This document shows, piece by piece, positions 1 to 53,876 of a stretch of 64,000 nt of DNA (positions are counted from its first letter, which is position 1; each line of letters opens with the position of its first letter). Position numbers and translations under genes: made by a program. Source of the stretch: Paracentrotus lividus (Eukaryota; Echinodermata; Echinoidea; Camarodonta; Echinidae); contig CALNVZ010003426.1 of NCBI GenBank assembly GCA_940671915.1, positions 21,591,247 through 21,655,246 on the forward strand. The letters are read 5' to 3'. The notes under the pieces were generated by a model that was not told the origin of the DNA, searched no databases, and was given only the letters and a program-made list of their open reading frames with translations.

Positions 1-3000
1 TTATTTAATTTGTTAATGTTCAAAATATTATGTATTCATGCCTATTGTATAAATGAGTGATGATGCGGTTATCTTCCTTACTTAGAATTGCACTATAAGT
101 ACGAAGTAATTGATTATGGTAATTGTGGGAGATTATTTCCTCTTTTACAAGGGAAATTAAATGCCCAGGTGTTTAGGTCGAGTCGGATCAAGTCGCTGTT
201 ACTATTGAGGTTAAGGAGTTTTAGACCCAATTCTCCATGGAAAATGAGAGCGTGAAACATGAGCCAAATGCTCAAAGGAATATCTTACTGCAGAACATGA
301 TGTACACGTGTAATGCAAGGCTATTATAACTTGATGCTAAAAAACATAAATAACGCAATGAAGGAGATATTCTAGGAAATTGTATTAAGATCTTTGAGTA
401 GTTAAGATGAAAGATTGAAGTTTAAGCCGCTAGCTGGTATGGACGTTAAGGCTTTTGCCGATCTAATAACGAAGGTTCTTCATTTCGGTAATAATTGAGT
501 AGTAATTGAAGTTGATGATAATATTATAGAATGAATATATGAATATATTGTAATTGATTAGGACGGAGTTCGACAGATAATTTAAGACGGAATCTTCGTT
601 CCAATGGGGATAGTGGAAGTCTCTGTATTTAGGTTGATTACCTTAGACATGAGGTACTTGATAGGAAGCATCTACTGTTTTGTCTTGTGCTTCTTGTCCT
701 TTTTTGATATGGTATTTGTGAGAGAGCTGTAGCGGTGGATGAGTACTCGGTCGGTCAATCGGGGAGTGGGTCAATTCCTCTAGCTACCCGCCATTACGCA
801 GTTGAAAGGGTGAAGACAGCGAATAAAAATTTCAATTTATAATGAAGCTATAGCACCTGTAGGCGGGAGAATAGGTACGCTAATTATAGGTTGATGTGAT
901 ACATTTAAGTCCATAATGGCAAAACGAGGGATAATGTTAATTAACACTGTGTATTAAAGAAAAAAAAAGGACCAAAAGAAGACAAAAAGAAGCTTTTATC
1001 GTATCTGTAAGGTAATTTACAGTATTCATGCCACACATAACATATTTATATCATTCAACTATATAATAGAGAACTTTATTGTGGCATGTAATGGGTTAAC
1101 TTTCAAACTTTAACACCAGATTAATACAAGAATATCCTCTTCAGGATTTTTTTTTAGCATCAATTAATGCTGAAAGATATTTTGGAGAATTCTTGGTTGC
1201 AGCTTTTCTGAGGAGTGGTTAAACTCCTTAATAATAGGACTTTCCTGACCTACTGGCTATTCCCTTAGAGGAATATTCCAAATTATCCAACTGATTATGG
1301 ATTCTAAGCAGGAGATAACCATTCTCATTTTTAAATGAAGTGAAACAATTTTTGACACAAAAAAAAAAGACATGGAATTTGTGCCTTCATGTAAATTCAC
1401 TCCCAACAAATGAAATATAAAAAAATCTTCAAAACATGAATTCATCTAAAGAAACAATTTCTATGTCATACATTTAGAATACATGTATATCTGTAATTCT
1501 AAGATAAAACATAACAAAACCGCTAATAATCACAATACAATACCATTCATAAATACAAAGAGCTTGGAATATAACACTATAGATCAAGTGGGTTAAAATC
1601 TTACATGTAATTATTTACAACATTGAAAATTGATGTTAAAAGATTCCATGCTATCGAAAGTAAAAATTTACAGATTAAAAAGGACAATTTCATTGTCAAA
1701 TATCATGATACTTTTGCTTTTATTGTCATTACAAGCTTTATAATTACAAAGTCATTTTCTAAAATAAACACTCACGTATAGATTCATATACATGTTTTCT
1801 TAATAAATTTCATATGTACAATGATTGATAAGATTTAAAAGCATTAAGCCTATATTATTGGGACAATATCAAATAAACTAAAGATTTTCTCAGAGGTTCA
1901 CTAAGAAATCGTTTAGCACTAACATATCGCAACATAAGATTGTGAAATAAAGTAAACACAGATACTTGCACCTATACAAAAAAAAAACACAAGAATTATA
2001 AGGACTTATTTAATCAGCTTGTCTTCTGAAATTGGCAACACTTGTATTTTTCATTTATTGCTACATATACATTAAACAAAATTAATTTAATATAAATGCA
2101 TCTACTTGCAAATTTGTATGGAAAATTAAGGATTTTGTGCATTAGTTCCTTCTTCTAATTCCTCACTCCAAACGCAAGCGATAGCACTTCAAAAATAGTC
2201 TAATTGTGTTTACATTTTTTTGGTCTTTCTAGTAATATTTGGCATATTTTTTGAAGGTCTCAATTAAAAGTTATTGGGTCAAATCTCAAAATAAATGGGT
2301 TTTAAACATTTCACATAGGGTAGTTTTGCTCAATAAATTTTCGATCAGATTCCCAACATTGGGCAGAAGCAGCAAACATTTAAATTTGTTTGGAAAAAAT
2401 TGTATCTATATACACCAATCAAATATCATATTGTTTAATGTCAGACATTTGTAGAAGAAAATTTCTAATTGGCTGTAGTGAAAAACATTTTCAGAATGTT
2501 TTACCACAGTTGGCATTCTGGGGAAAATATATAAGACACTCATTTCTAGAGTGTTTAATAGCACAGAATAAAAGTGTTGCCATTTTTAATAAGAAAATCT
2601 GTCTTCAATCTATAAAATTAAAGCATGGTTCCACACAAATCCAAGTAAATGGACAAATTGATGAAAAATTAAGCACACAATACTTTTATCATAATGCTAA
2701 TGCTCATCCAAGCATTGACTTTAAAAGTAACAAATAATATTGGACAAAAGTATCTATGACATAATATTTGTTATCACATAACAATATTCTATAGTTTAAT
2801 GAATATTAAGATAACATTGTCAAATAACCATTTGCTAACTTTCTGGAGGGAATTTTAATTTCAACCAATAATAATATTCTGTTTTTATATATCAGTTTAT
2901 TATTTATGTAAGCACACTGAAATTTCCTAAGTACTACCCTGGTCATCGCATGAATGCATTAATGTCCATGCACAACATGTGCACATTCTCCATTCTCTAT

Positions 3001-3382
3001 CTTCATATGCAAGAGTTAAAAGAGCACTTAAAATAAAATGCCAACGAGTACAAGGGTTAGCGGAATAGTTATAGTTTATAGTTTGGTATTGTTGGAATCC
3101 ATAACACTATCACTAATCACATGTTCAAATTATGAAGAAGAAAAAATCACCAAAATATGAGCATGTCCTCAAAATCCTGTAAAAAAAATATCGTGCCCTA
3201 GTCCTCTACCCTAGGTCATCCTATAAAACTAAATGTTGGTTTGGTACCTCTTTCTTTGCACTGTGTGTAGCTTAACAGGTGGCTTGTAATTAATGCATAA
3301 TGGCATAAAATAAAAGAACAATACCTTCCCCTGTGACATCATAGCACATTTAGCACACTTACAGCAATACGGTATGAAATAA

Positions 3383-3648
3383 GATGAAGTGGGCCATCTT
3401 CCTTCAATAGACACTCCTTGGACAATACACTACAATGCAGAGCACACTTTTTCAAGGATTATGCATTGCAATCTAGGCACTGGATTAGACACTGCAGTAT
3501 TACTAATATAATTAAGATGAAGTGGACCATCTTCCTCGAATAGACACTCCTTGGACAATACACTACAATGCAGAGCACACTGCTTCAAGGATTATACATT
3601 GTGATCTAGACATTGGATTAGACACTACAGAGTTACTAATTTCATAGC
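3383..3648. repeat. Two-copy 133-bp tandem duplication
   Basis: The unit beginning GATGAAGTGG at 3383 recurs at 3516, with near-identical text including TAGACACTCCTTGGACAATA and a shared tail ATTAGACACT. Copies differ by a handful of substitutions. It lies in the probable 3' UTR or flank. Confidence 0.9.
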
Positions 3649-4183
3649 ATTCTTGTTCCTATAAGACCATTGCCCTGCAACATAAACAGTTATGATCAAT
3701 TACAAATCAACGGCAACCAATCAGGATCCAGGTCGCATAGACTTCATGTATAAAAGTCTCACTGTGAACCAATCAGAACGGTTGTTTCAAATTAGCAATT
3801 GACCATAAGTCTTTATCTTAGAGGGAACATGTATCCTAGGAACCGTTTTGCCTCAAGAAACAGAACAAAATAACAAAGTAACAAAGAAAGCACGCCGGAC
3901 ATCAAATAAATTTGTCTTTATGAGGTTATATAAAGAACAGATTGACAAAGTAACTTTATATGGAAGCATATCATGTACTGTAGCTCAAACTACAAATGGC
4001 AACATTTACACAATGTTTGCCCCCAGTCATTTTTGGCACATTTACTATAAAACTCACTGATAGCAAGATATTGTTGGTTAGTAGATCTATGTTCATTATA
4101 CAGAAATACTTTAAAATAAATCGAGTTTAGGGGCAATTTGTCACATCTGGTGCTATTATAAATTTAAGTTCATTTGTCAACTT

Positions 4184-4384
4184 CTGTAGAAGTGGTTATT
4201 TTCGCAGTGACTTTATTTTCGCGAATTTCGCGAGTGGGCCATCGCGAAAATTTCCACTTCAGTACAAGTCTATAAAATATAGCAATGAAGTCATCACCAA
4301 AATCGCAAAATTTTGCTCTTGCGAATTCCCCCAACTAGTCCAAAATCGTGAAAATATCTGGACGCGAAAATACAGGCCTACAGT
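4184..4384. mobile_element. Foldback MITE, 'TTTTCGCG' family, copy a
   Basis: Short inverted-repeat element with arms reading CTGTAGAAGTGGTTATTTTC and its inverse, and internal CGCGAAAAT words. It belongs to the family also seen near 15.1, 17.1, 21.7, 23.9, 29.3, 53.9 and 59.5 kb. No coding capacity. A TA-flanked Tc1/mariner-type origin is likely. Confidence 0.8.
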
Positions 4385-5213
4385 TGGTACAAGACCATTG
4401 TTGAATTTTGTCGCATGCAAAGCTCAACATTTAAACAAGAACTACACAAATGTAAATACATGTACACAGTAGGCCCCAAATTTAAACTCTGAACACCCAT
4501 ATTCTGTACTTCTCAGTTTTATTAAATTCTCTGAACAATAAGAATGAATTATTCATTGGAGGCTAGGGAAGTGGGTCTGCAATCATATGTCACTGTCTCT
4601 TGGCGCGTCATTATTTTATCTGCAGTGAGCAAAGATTGTTCTCATATCTCACAGTCAATATCCTACTTCTACATACATCATGCTCACTCCCTCACACAAC
4701 AAGTATTGCTATTACACCACTCTTCAATCTACAGTACATTCAAAGCTGAACAATGATATTACATATTTCTGTTTATACAATCGTCATGGCAATATAAAAT
4801 GGAATCTACCACCTCTACGAGGAGTTTGTGATGAATGCATGACTAACAATCCTTCTGCTTCCATTAGAAGCATACAGTCACCACAGATTCAAATCACGAT
4901 ACCTCTTTCTACCGTACTGACAAAAAATTTCATGCATTGGATCATCTTTACACATGTTTAAAATTAAATCCGATTTAAAATTTCGTCACAAACACTGAGG
5001 CAGTTTTTTAGAATAATTACATACATGTATATATGTTGACTTTATAGCACTTTTGAGCGGTAAAGCGATAGCTCCAAGCATTTGTACAGTGAAGCCTGCT
5101 GTAGGGACTCCGTCTACAGTGACCGCGTTTCTTGTCTCACTCGAGTGACCAGGTTTTCTCTGTATGTGATGATCACACCCAACAAGAAGATGATCTCAGT
5201 TGATAGACACGTA

Positions 5214-44787
<39,574 letters not shown>

Positions 44788-47090
44788 GATCCTGTTTTAT
44801 TCCTATTTGATTATTCAGAATCCTACAAGCATCTTGTGCCTTCAGAAATGTTTGTCCAATATAAAACAACTCCCAACGCAAATGAATTTGATATCCATGA
44901 GGTGCAACATGAAGTGAAAAACAACTCTCCTAGCATTCCTCACTTGGTTTCACTTATTCAAAATATATTTCACATTGTGCCAAAACAAAATGAAGTTAAA
45001 TGTACACTTCCTCAATATCCAATGGCATCAAAACTATATGTTTCGTCATAGGTTAGAGAACCATATATATATATTGTTTTCCATGAAACCTGACCAAATG
45101 GATACGTGAATTGGCAATGCAGCAGCCTATTTGTACCAAAAGCTCTATACTTGGCACGTATTTAATGACCACAGTGGAGAGAACATTTACAGAGAGCTAT
45201 ACTCGGCTTCTGCAGTGCCACATGACTATCTAGATGTCTCCAGATAAAAACAAAACACGTCCCGGCGGCACGTCATATCATGATGATCTCGACAATCTTT
45301 GCGAGGAAGTCCTCATCAGTGTATTCATCATATCCCATGACAGTCATTAACTAAGTAGTACTGGAAACATATTCTAACCATCTATAGTTTAGTACGGCAT
45401 GTATCATGTCCTACAAATGCTTGCACGCCTATGAGCACACAACCTCAGTTTTGTACATCATGACAAAAATTTGTTGGTCTCTTGAAAAGTTAGTATGTTC
45501 GTCCTAAAATAACTTGATATGTCTACTTGCATACTAGGATGAATTCCAATTCCCTTGCGTTATGAAAATCTAAAACAAACCCATTACAGCAGGGGGAAAA
45601 AAGTTTTGTACTACACTAGCTGTGCCAGCTGCAGAACTATAAAAGAAGAAAAACAAGCTCAAAACTCAACGGACTCTACCATTAGCCAAGAGAGGGGGGT
45701 TTCCTGTCAGAGGAAGTGAGGGTGAGCTGGGGAGGAAATGAATATGCAGTCATTGACAAACTGAATCATCCCCTTTAGCTTTACTTACTTTCGCTTCTCT
45801 CTATCTCTTTCTCTTTTGCCCCCCTCTCTGACCCTGTTGGAAAGAATCATCAAAAGGTCATCATGAGGGGGATTTCACACGATCCACATAATTCCAAAAT
45901 AACAATTATTCTTATCATTTTAGCAGCATTAAATTCACCTGAACCATCTCTTTTAATAGATGTGTAATATTTATAAATAAATAAACTATCCATATATTGG
46001 CGCTTAATAAGTTTTCGGTGCAATAAAGTTAAAAATTGATCAATTAGATATCTAATATGACATCTTAGAGAGACGCAATAAAGATAAATCCATAAGAATT
46101 ATAGAATATTCATGTACAAGGTTGAATTATAGAGCTAACAGAGTATAAAGACATGATTTTTATTTCAGTTATGTTAATATCATATCTGTTCAATTTAGCA
46201 TATTGTTAGATTAATTATTCAGTTGGTTTTGTTGGCACTGTTACTTTCCCTTATGATACATAATGTTTTATTTCTCTTGCACAAGATTTCCTTTCTGTTT
46301 CATTTTGAGATGTTCGTAGATACAAAGTTCCTAAGCATTAATAAAGATTGAACCTCAAAAAGGAACTTTTCAAGTACATGTATTTCAATTTCCTGTTTTT
46401 GAAAGTGGTCATGGCTGGCTCTTATAATTAAGTACAAGCCAAGCCAAGTGACGAAGTGGAAAAATACCGTAAAATCAAAGAGAAAGTTGAAACAATTTTA
46501 TCCGAATTTGAATAAAGAAAATAGCTTCTTTTTTTCTAGATTAAGAGATGACAGGCATATAAAAAGTGGGAAGGCGACTGCAATGATGTTTTTGTACTCG
46601 TTGCGAAGCAGCGCAATGATTCAGAACGATAATACTAGCGGCACGCACACTAGACATGTCTAGTCTTCTAACACAGACTGTATAAATATGTGTGCTACAT
46701 TACACAGCATATGACAAATCCTTAAATAGATTTTTTTTCATCGTCAGAATGTACATTTTTTGGCGTAGGGGGGGGGAGGGACGGGGTCTATACAAATGTC
46801 CCATTTTTAATCATATCAGGGAGTCTAGAGATGAAATTCTAGGGCCCATTGGGTAAGAGCTGAAGGCAAGACTAAAAAATATGGCTAAATTTTCCATTGT
46901 ACGAAAGAGTTTTAACTTGCAAACTATGGACATAGAGATCGTCTTGTCCCTAAGCAGGAAACCAAACAAGTCACATGATTACCAAGCCAGGGTCTGCAGA
47001 ATCATGTGGGGAAAATGTTACATAAACTGCGTAACTGGATCAAAGAGAACAATTTGAATTTTTAAAGAGTAAATAACAAAGACTTTAAAG
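44788..47090. other. Upstream of exon 1: intron or 5' flank
   Basis: AT-rich DNA; open frames on the plus strand (for example 44770-45051) show no recognisable similarity or splice context. No promoter motif can be defended. Confidence 0.55.
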
Positions 47091-48554
47091 GGATGCAGTA
47101 ATATTGAATGATATTCAAATTGCAATTTGATTTAGCTCATTTTGCCAACACGATTATAAACACATACATGTAGGTCAGTCTGGTATTCCGTCAAAATTGC
47201 AGTCTAATTGCTTGCTTTACTTTTGAGATATATACAGTGGTGGCCAAAATTATTAGAACACCTGAACCTACACAAAGTCTATGGGATTATCAATGCCCTA
47301 GTCCATTTACCGAAATAAGATTCAAGATATCGTTTGTGTGCCATGAGTTTTCATGACCTTTTAGCATAGGGTCTTACGTATATTTTCATACCAAATTTAT
47401 ATAGTTTCGACCATCTGGTAATGCGCAGCATTAAAAATAGTTGCGCTATGCGCTTTTGATTTCCCCATAGACTTGTGTATTAAACATGTAGTCCAAATGC
47501 AAAAAAGTAAAATGCTAATTACATATGCCGATTGCTCAAAAAATATTTGAGGTAGAAGTATGAAACTTAGCAGGCTTATTTATTCTAATGTACCTCAAAT
47601 ACCTGACAAGTTTCAGAAAATTTGGTCAAATGGGGAGGGGTGGATTCGCCCCCTCCCTTGGTGGTGAGATGATCAAAATATCCATGCCTATTGAAGGTTC
47701 AGATTATCATTTTATTAAATGAAGATACTCCTTGTAAATGTATATTTTTTGGAGGAAATTTCATGAGCAATTCAAATATGTTGAAATATTTTTTATATGT
47801 TGAAATATTAAGAGTCACAGGAAAAGGGGACTTAAATGGGGGCTCTAAATTAAAAATTTGGGGCCCCTCACAAATAATTAAAAAAATCCCATAGAACATG
47901 TTACTACTTCACCCTATCGTATTGTGAATGACATTTTTGACATTCTCGTGAAATTTCCTTTCAGAAAATATATTCTTTTGTAGGGAGAGACTTGATATTT
48001 TTAACGTTATGACACTTTGATCCTGATAAAGGCAAGATTTTTTAGATTTTACAATTGGTAGCCTAACACAAAAAAGGCGATTTGGGGGCGAGTTGGGGGC
48101 GAGTTTGGGGCGAGTTCCAAACGCATGACTATGTTATTTAGTTTTTAAATTATAATAATGACTTTTGTAGACATTCCAGGCATTTTAAAGGTATTTAAAT
48201 GGTCAACTGAATGAAAACAACTGAAATCATTTAAATTTCCTTGGTGTTCTAATAATTTTGGCCACCACTGTATATCTGTAATTCTATACTCAAATTTTCC
48301 AACCCATTCCCAGATGCTTTTGAAAACAGCGTGTGTTTCAACGCAGTACAACGTACACCGCATTTCCTGTCCTGAAGTCCTCTGTGCCTATTCTTAACCT
48401 TGTTTAAAATTTCACCGTTTTAAGATAGTAAATGACTTTCATTTGATCTGAAACTTTCAGTAGTTTGTTTTTACGGTCAGAGCAATTTAGAATTTTATCC
48501 ATTTGGATTTCTTTTGCACTTGTTTTTGGAATTTACTTAATCCTTTTAATAAGT
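47091..48554. mobile_element. 440-bp dispersed element, copy B, split by a Tc1-like insertion
   Basis: Inverted relative to copy A (19562-20003). Left piece 47091-47234 and right piece 48271-48554 align with the two ends of copy A. The Tc1-like element at 47235-48270 sits between them. Confidence 0.85.
47235..48270. mobile_element. Tc1/mariner-like non-autonomous element
   Basis: TA-flanked, with perfect terminal repeats of about 28 bp beginning CAGTGGTGGCCAAAATTATT and followed by AGAACACC. These are the classic ends of Tc1-superfamily elements. The 1036-bp interior has no transposase frame. Confidence 0.92.
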
Positions 48555-49990
48555 GAGGGACTATAAGCAAAAGCTTCCATTCCCTGTACAATCTTTCTTT
48601 TATTGTAAGCATTTGGGGTCCCACAGGGCTGTCTTTATGGCCCTTATTGTATTTCACTTATATTGTATTCATACTTTCTCTATGATCATTGTGCAGGATT
48701 TGTCTCCACAGAGGGTTAAACTAAACAAGCTTACAAGTAAAGGATAAAGGGATGTCTTCATTTAACATGTTTGTCTGCTTCAGTCAAGGCGTTATTAGTG
48801 ATTAACAGCGAAGACTGATGAGAACCTAGTCACATAACAACACATGTGTAACAGATCATTTCATGTAATATTGAAAGTGGAATGACAAAAGAAATAATTC
48901 AAATCTTGTTGGTCTCAAAATCTACAAACTATTACAGAAGCAGATATACAAGTATACATGAAGAAAAATTTTGTTATGAAACTAGAATTTAGGCACATTA
49001 CCCAGATAATTGTAACCCTGATTGATTCTGAACTAGATTTATCAGTGACCTTCCATGAATCACATGGTCAACGTCACAAGACAGTATCGTCTGACAGCCA
49101 AAAGGACATTAACTCTGTGTTACAGTATACAAGCTAACACCCTTCTGGCCCTAAAAACATGACATCATAGGGGGACAGGGAAGGATAGGGTTGGGTGGAA
49201 CAGAATAAAAACTTTTAGAGGAAGGATGGATAGATTTTGATGTTAGGGAGATCTGATGGATGCTTCCGCTGCATGAAATGTTGCAATGATATAGCGTGAG
49301 GTTTGGAGAAGAATAAGTAGGTCTCGATTTCCATGCCCTTACTCATGAATGGAAACAATTTAAACAGGGCTGTTTGTTATTGTATTGTTGTTGGAGTACT
49401 CACAACAACCACAGAAAATACATTGTTTTGGGGTGTTTTGTTATTTAGGTTTTTTTTTTTTTTTTTTACAAGTGAATCAATAATGCTTTTAGTATAAAAT
49501 TGTTCATTTCAACCTTGGTAAAAAAAAAAGTGTGCAAGAATTGGATATACTCTGTAAGAATTTAACACAAAATGAAAATGGATGTGTGCCGAAATTGTCA
49601 GAATCTGCAAATTTGCGGCAGAAGCCATCAATTGAAAAAAATCTGTCTTTAACGATGACAACTTTTTTTCTATTTTGATCATTTTCAAGCAAAACAAACA
49701 GATTTTCCGCATAAATCACAACCAAATTATGTGACTGAAGTAGTACCAATTTGTAAATTATTATAGAGCAACTGTTTGAATTTAGACATGATTAAATAAC
49801 AAATGATTGGTCCAGAAAATACCCGAAATTTTTAAATCTGATGTGACCTTGGTTTTTAAGTATATTCCCTCTCCCCAAGTCCCCTCCTATCACCCTTTCT
49901 GCCCAATTATGGAAGCTACAAGTTCAAGGTCTGTCATTGTCATACAAGGATGACTAACCAGCGCACACAATGTGACTAGCCCTGAGGCAA
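48555..49990. other. Upstream region, AT-rich
   Basis: No gene. One CCTTCTGG hairpin (about 49099-49154, arms CAGCCAAAAGGACATTAAC and GCTAACACCCTTCTGGCC) and a poly-T run (49450-49467). Confidence 0.6.
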
Positions 49991-50395
49991 TAAGGGGAAC
50001 CCTGGATCTGAACAAGGCACTAGCTAGCTTTACATGCCATGTAGACAGGTGCACTAACCACAGGCCTTAGGCAACTCAGCTCAGACTACCCAGGGGTGGC
50101 TGTGCTCACACAGATATTTAATCCTTGAATGTGTTTGCAGGACACATGAGATCTGAACAAGGCCCTGGCTTTACATGCCATGAAGACTTTCCAGGGGTGG
50201 CTGTGTTCACAGATTTAATCCTATCGTGTATTTTCTTCTTCTTCTTTAGTAGTTCTGCCCAACGCCCCAGTGCAGGAGCAAACCGGGCAGGTTTTGAAGG
50301 AAATAGGATCTGAAAAAGAGTTGGCTTTACACGCCATGCTAACTTTCAGGGGTGGTTGTGTTCACACAGAGATTTAATCCTTGCAGGAAACAGAA
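49991..50395. repeat. Three degenerate direct repeats of 100-150 bp
   Basis: GATCTGAACAAGGC, then GGCTTTACATGCCATG, CCAGGGGTGGCTGTG and CACACAGATATTTAATCCTTG, occur in that order three times (from about 50000, 50147 and 50308). Confidence 0.8.
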
Positions 50396-50477
50396 GATTA
50401 AGGTGACCAAAAGTTACAGATAGTGCACAGAGAGGATAACTGGGTTGATAAACTTGTCCTCGGACAGATCATTAAAC

Positions 50478-51384
50478 GGTGCTGCACTAGCTCAAGCTAT
50501 TTCAAATAGCGCACTATTTGTGATACGATGAATTAGCTCGATCAGAGCAGATCTGACTTTGTGGTCAAATAGAGCGCTAATATGGAGGAATTCCAAGCCT
50601 GAGTCATCTTAGGTTTTTTTGAAAAAACTCGAGCTGCTTTGTGATTTTATCATGAAATAGCGTGCTATTTTGCGCGGTACTGCACTAGCTCGAGCTAAAT
50701 TCGAAATTATGCACCTGTGCGTGTATACATACACTAGCGGTAGTTAAAGCTGGTGTATAGTTTCGGGAGAAAGAAAAATTTATTTTGATTCACATTAAGA
50801 TAAATTATGATAGATTGAATCCAATAACTATAATAAAGCAAATTATAGTACTTGAAATCTCGTTTTAGTGTCTTTATTTCATAATATAAGGATAAAAAAA
50901 GATAAGTCGGGGACCCGTCACAGGTTAGCGCTCACGTGGAAAACCAATGGGGATTCTCTTGTGTGGGTGTTACACACAGATCGTTCGCACTAATTCACGC
51001 CGTAACCTCGGGCGTGCGAATCTGTCAGCAGAGGTCTAAACGGCAGTTGGATTGTGCTATATTCAAACTTTATAAGTGAAATTCATCGGAAATATTGAAA
51101 GGAATGTCACAAGATCTCTCACACATATCTTTTAGTGCAATGTGGACAACACGTAACTACATTTGATCGGTTTTGTGCCAATTCCTTTTTTGCTACCAAG
51201 ACTATACACCAGGTTTAACAGTTGCGCAATACACATCGGACTTGTTTATACAAGGTCAAGTCAGGTCCTTAATGCAAAATTTTAAAATAGCTGAGCTATT
51301 GCAGGACCGGTTTCTTTTCCGGGTTTTTTCCCCGATCCACCAATTAGCGCGCTATTTTTTAGCTCGAGCTAGTGCAGCAGTGCC
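50478..51384. mobile_element. TIR element, CACTAGCTCGAGCTA ends, with nested repeat
   Basis: GGTGCTGCACTAGCTCAAGC near the left is the inverse of the right end GCTCGAGCTAGTGCAGCAGT. An extra left-type copy of the arm occurs at about 50671. Copy 2 of the 305-bp repeat is inserted within it. Confidence 0.8.
50906..51209. repeat. 305-bp dispersed repeat, copy 2
   Basis: Same orientation as 22609-22913, including GTCGGGGACCC, AACCAATGGGGATTCTCTTG and GATCTCTCACACATATCTTT. Confidence 0.88.
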
Positions 51385-51753
51385 TCTTCTGGATGATGAT
51401 GATGATGGGAGCTAGTTCAGCTTTTCTTGAACTAAAAAAAAAAAAAAAAGAGATCCAGGCTTCACATGTCACTAGTCAAGACTCTATATTCACACTGTGA
51501 AGAAACCAAATTGATCAATTTGAAAGCGAGAGAGTACAGACCCTAGACTTTCCATGAAATACTGCATCTAGTATCATATGACACAGTTTAGCAACTTTTG
51601 AAATGTCAAATTGTAGTCTGTACATTCAGACTAATATGCAAGTAAGATGCTGAAATTCACTCAATCAAGACAAAACAATATTCAAGTATTGCATACTATA
51701 CTAATCCCTTCAAGGCAAGCCATGAAACCGAAGGCAGTTCATTAGGATAAAGG

Positions 51754-52134
51754 CAGAGCTACCAAGTCTCACTCATTTTGCGTGAGAATCACACATTTCG
51801 GGGCTGTCTCACGATCTCACGCAGAACACCCCATTTCTCATGCAAAATGAGAAAAAGTAGCATTAATACAGATTTTTTTTTACCATTTTGGAGTCCTAAA
51901 TATATCAGCAGTTTTGTTGCGCATCAATCCCTGCAAGTGCAATGTTTTAATGCAGGCGATAGTTATATGCAAGATAGCTTACTACGTGAAACATGTGTAG
52001 CGTGCGCGCGCCCCCTTTGTGTACAAAATACTACTGCGAACGCGCACATGTGGTAACGCGCGCCGCGTGCGCACTGCTTTAAAACACGATGTGAATGATC
52101 TCACACAAATTTTTTTTTTTACTTAGCACCTCTG
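51754..52134. mobile_element. hAT-like MITE
   Basis: CAGAGCTACCAAGTCTCAC is an imperfect inverse of the right end (ACTTAGCACCTCTG). The direct repeat TAAAGG adjoins both ends. The interior has repeated CTCACG words and a GC-rich alternating purine/pyrimidine patch (52001-52073, CGCGCGCC, GCGCGCCGCGTGCGC). Confidence 0.75.
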
Positions 52135-52734
52135 TAAAGGATGTAGACTTGCTTTATCAACACCAACAAACATGCAGGCAATATTGGTATATGGTCTTAT
52201 AGAAGAATTTTATCATAATTTGGCAAGGTCCACTTTGTAAACCAACAGAAGTGTGTACTTGCGTCATGGGAAGTGCCTTAAGTGTGAAAAAACCTACAAA
52301 TTATCCTTTTAATAAGAATGCTTGGCAACTGCTATCAAAGCATTACATTGTATTAAGACATGTTTTATTCAATTTAAGAAAATTAACAGTGAAAATGCCA
52401 AGGACGTTTTGTGCATTTAACATAAAAACTTTTGCCAGTAATATGTGCACATTAATAGCATACACAGGAATAGGACAGACTTTGAAAAAAATAATATTTA
52501 CAGGAGCACTCTGGCCCCCCAAAAAATGTTAGAGAAAAAATCAGTTGTTTACACAAAATATTTCAGAGGAATTGACGTGTATGGTTCGTTAACAACAGAA
52601 CATTTGTATAGAAGTGATTACTCGAAGTGATTGGCAGCTTTAAATGTCTAGTCAACAACTCAAGTGTTTTAAACTGTAGAGGGCACATGACTATAAACAG
52701 AAGTGCCAAGTGCATTTACAGAGCTATGATCTAG

Positions 52735-53236
52735 GGGTGTGTTCAATGTTCATTTTTAAATTTAAACGACGACATGAATCATGATACAAAACGCAATTAC
52801 AAAACACAGAACACAAACGCAATCATCGGTACACTGTTCAATGTCGAAAATTTAAAGCTGATTATACGGGGCCCCAATTATACGTCCGTTGTTTTTAAAT
52901 TCCCCGCACTCAAAAACATACATCTACGCCCGGAAGCTTCCACTGCGAGAGCACATTTAAACACTTTTGAAAACTTAATTGTGTTCAGTGTCGCATTTCG
53001 TTGCATTCGCGATGCTCAAGGTCGTAAAATCAAAGCTGATCGTGATTCAAAACGCATCTTTTTCGGCGTTTAAATTTTCCTCTGAATGGAGATCTGAAAC
53101 ATGTTTACTTTTACGACCGGGAATGGGGACAATGAACACCCACTTTGTTTCTCTTTATATCAGCGTTTTGTAATTGCGTTTTGTATCATGATTCATGTTG
53201 GCGTTTAAAATTTGAAAACGAACATTGAACACACCC
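52735..53236. mobile_element. Harbinger-like MITE, copy 1
   Basis: GGGTGTGTTCAATGTTCATT and its inverse bound about 500 bp. The sub-terminal arm ATGAATCATGATACAAAACG extends the inverted repeat beyond 60 bp. Flanks TAG/TAA approximate a 3-bp target duplication. Confidence 0.88.
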
Positions 53237-53649
53237 TAAGATTCATAACATTGCATTTGCACCTAGCCAAATATTTCATTTGTTGCAAAATTACAAATTT
53301 GGTGCATTCTCTATATTTTTTACACAGACGTTTTCAGAATGAGAGAGGAAGTTATACATATATGTTTCTAACACAATAATTAGTTTTGATGTTAAGAACA
53401 AACTATAGAAGATATATAGCCAGCTATCAAAATCTAGCCACAGGTTATACAGTGTAGCTTTATCGACTAGAGAGGGCACTAGACTAAAAACAGTGTGGTT
53501 GCTGTGATTGAGTGAAATATTATTTTCATGGTTTTTCAATAAAAGATTGAAGTTTGATTTATCCATATTGCGTGTAAAAATATGCGTCCACAATATTCAT
53601 GATGCATGTATATATCTCCTTCTCATGAATTTTAAAAATGGGACATGGA

Positions 53650-53693
53650 TATAATAATAATAATAATAAAAATAATAATAATAATATAAATAA
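53650..53693. repeat. (AAT)n microsatellite
   Basis: ATAATAATAATAATAATAA with one AAAA interruption. The leucine-rich minus-strand frame here is its shadow. Confidence 0.95.
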
Positions 53694-53876
53694 AAAAGCA
53701 AAACAATGTCTTCCATTGAAATTTGAATTCCACACCAAATTATGACTGATGTATATTCTTGAGAGGGGCTGATTCTGAGTTACTAAACAAATAAGAAAAT
53801 ACATCAAATTAATGCAATAAATATTCAAATTACAAATACATGTACAGTATAAGCAAGGAGTTTCTCCTAACTCCTT

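Larger units (their letters stand above)
1..5213. other. 3' UTR and downstream flank of the phosphodiesterase gene
   Basis: AT-rich DNA with no supported coding region. Minus-strand AATAAA signals occur repeatedly (for example near 4517, 2897, 2053 and 1074), so the 3' end cannot be fixed. It holds a 133-bp tandem duplication (3383-3648) and one foldback element (4184-4384). The first 1 kb has no recognisable feature. Confidence 0.5.
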
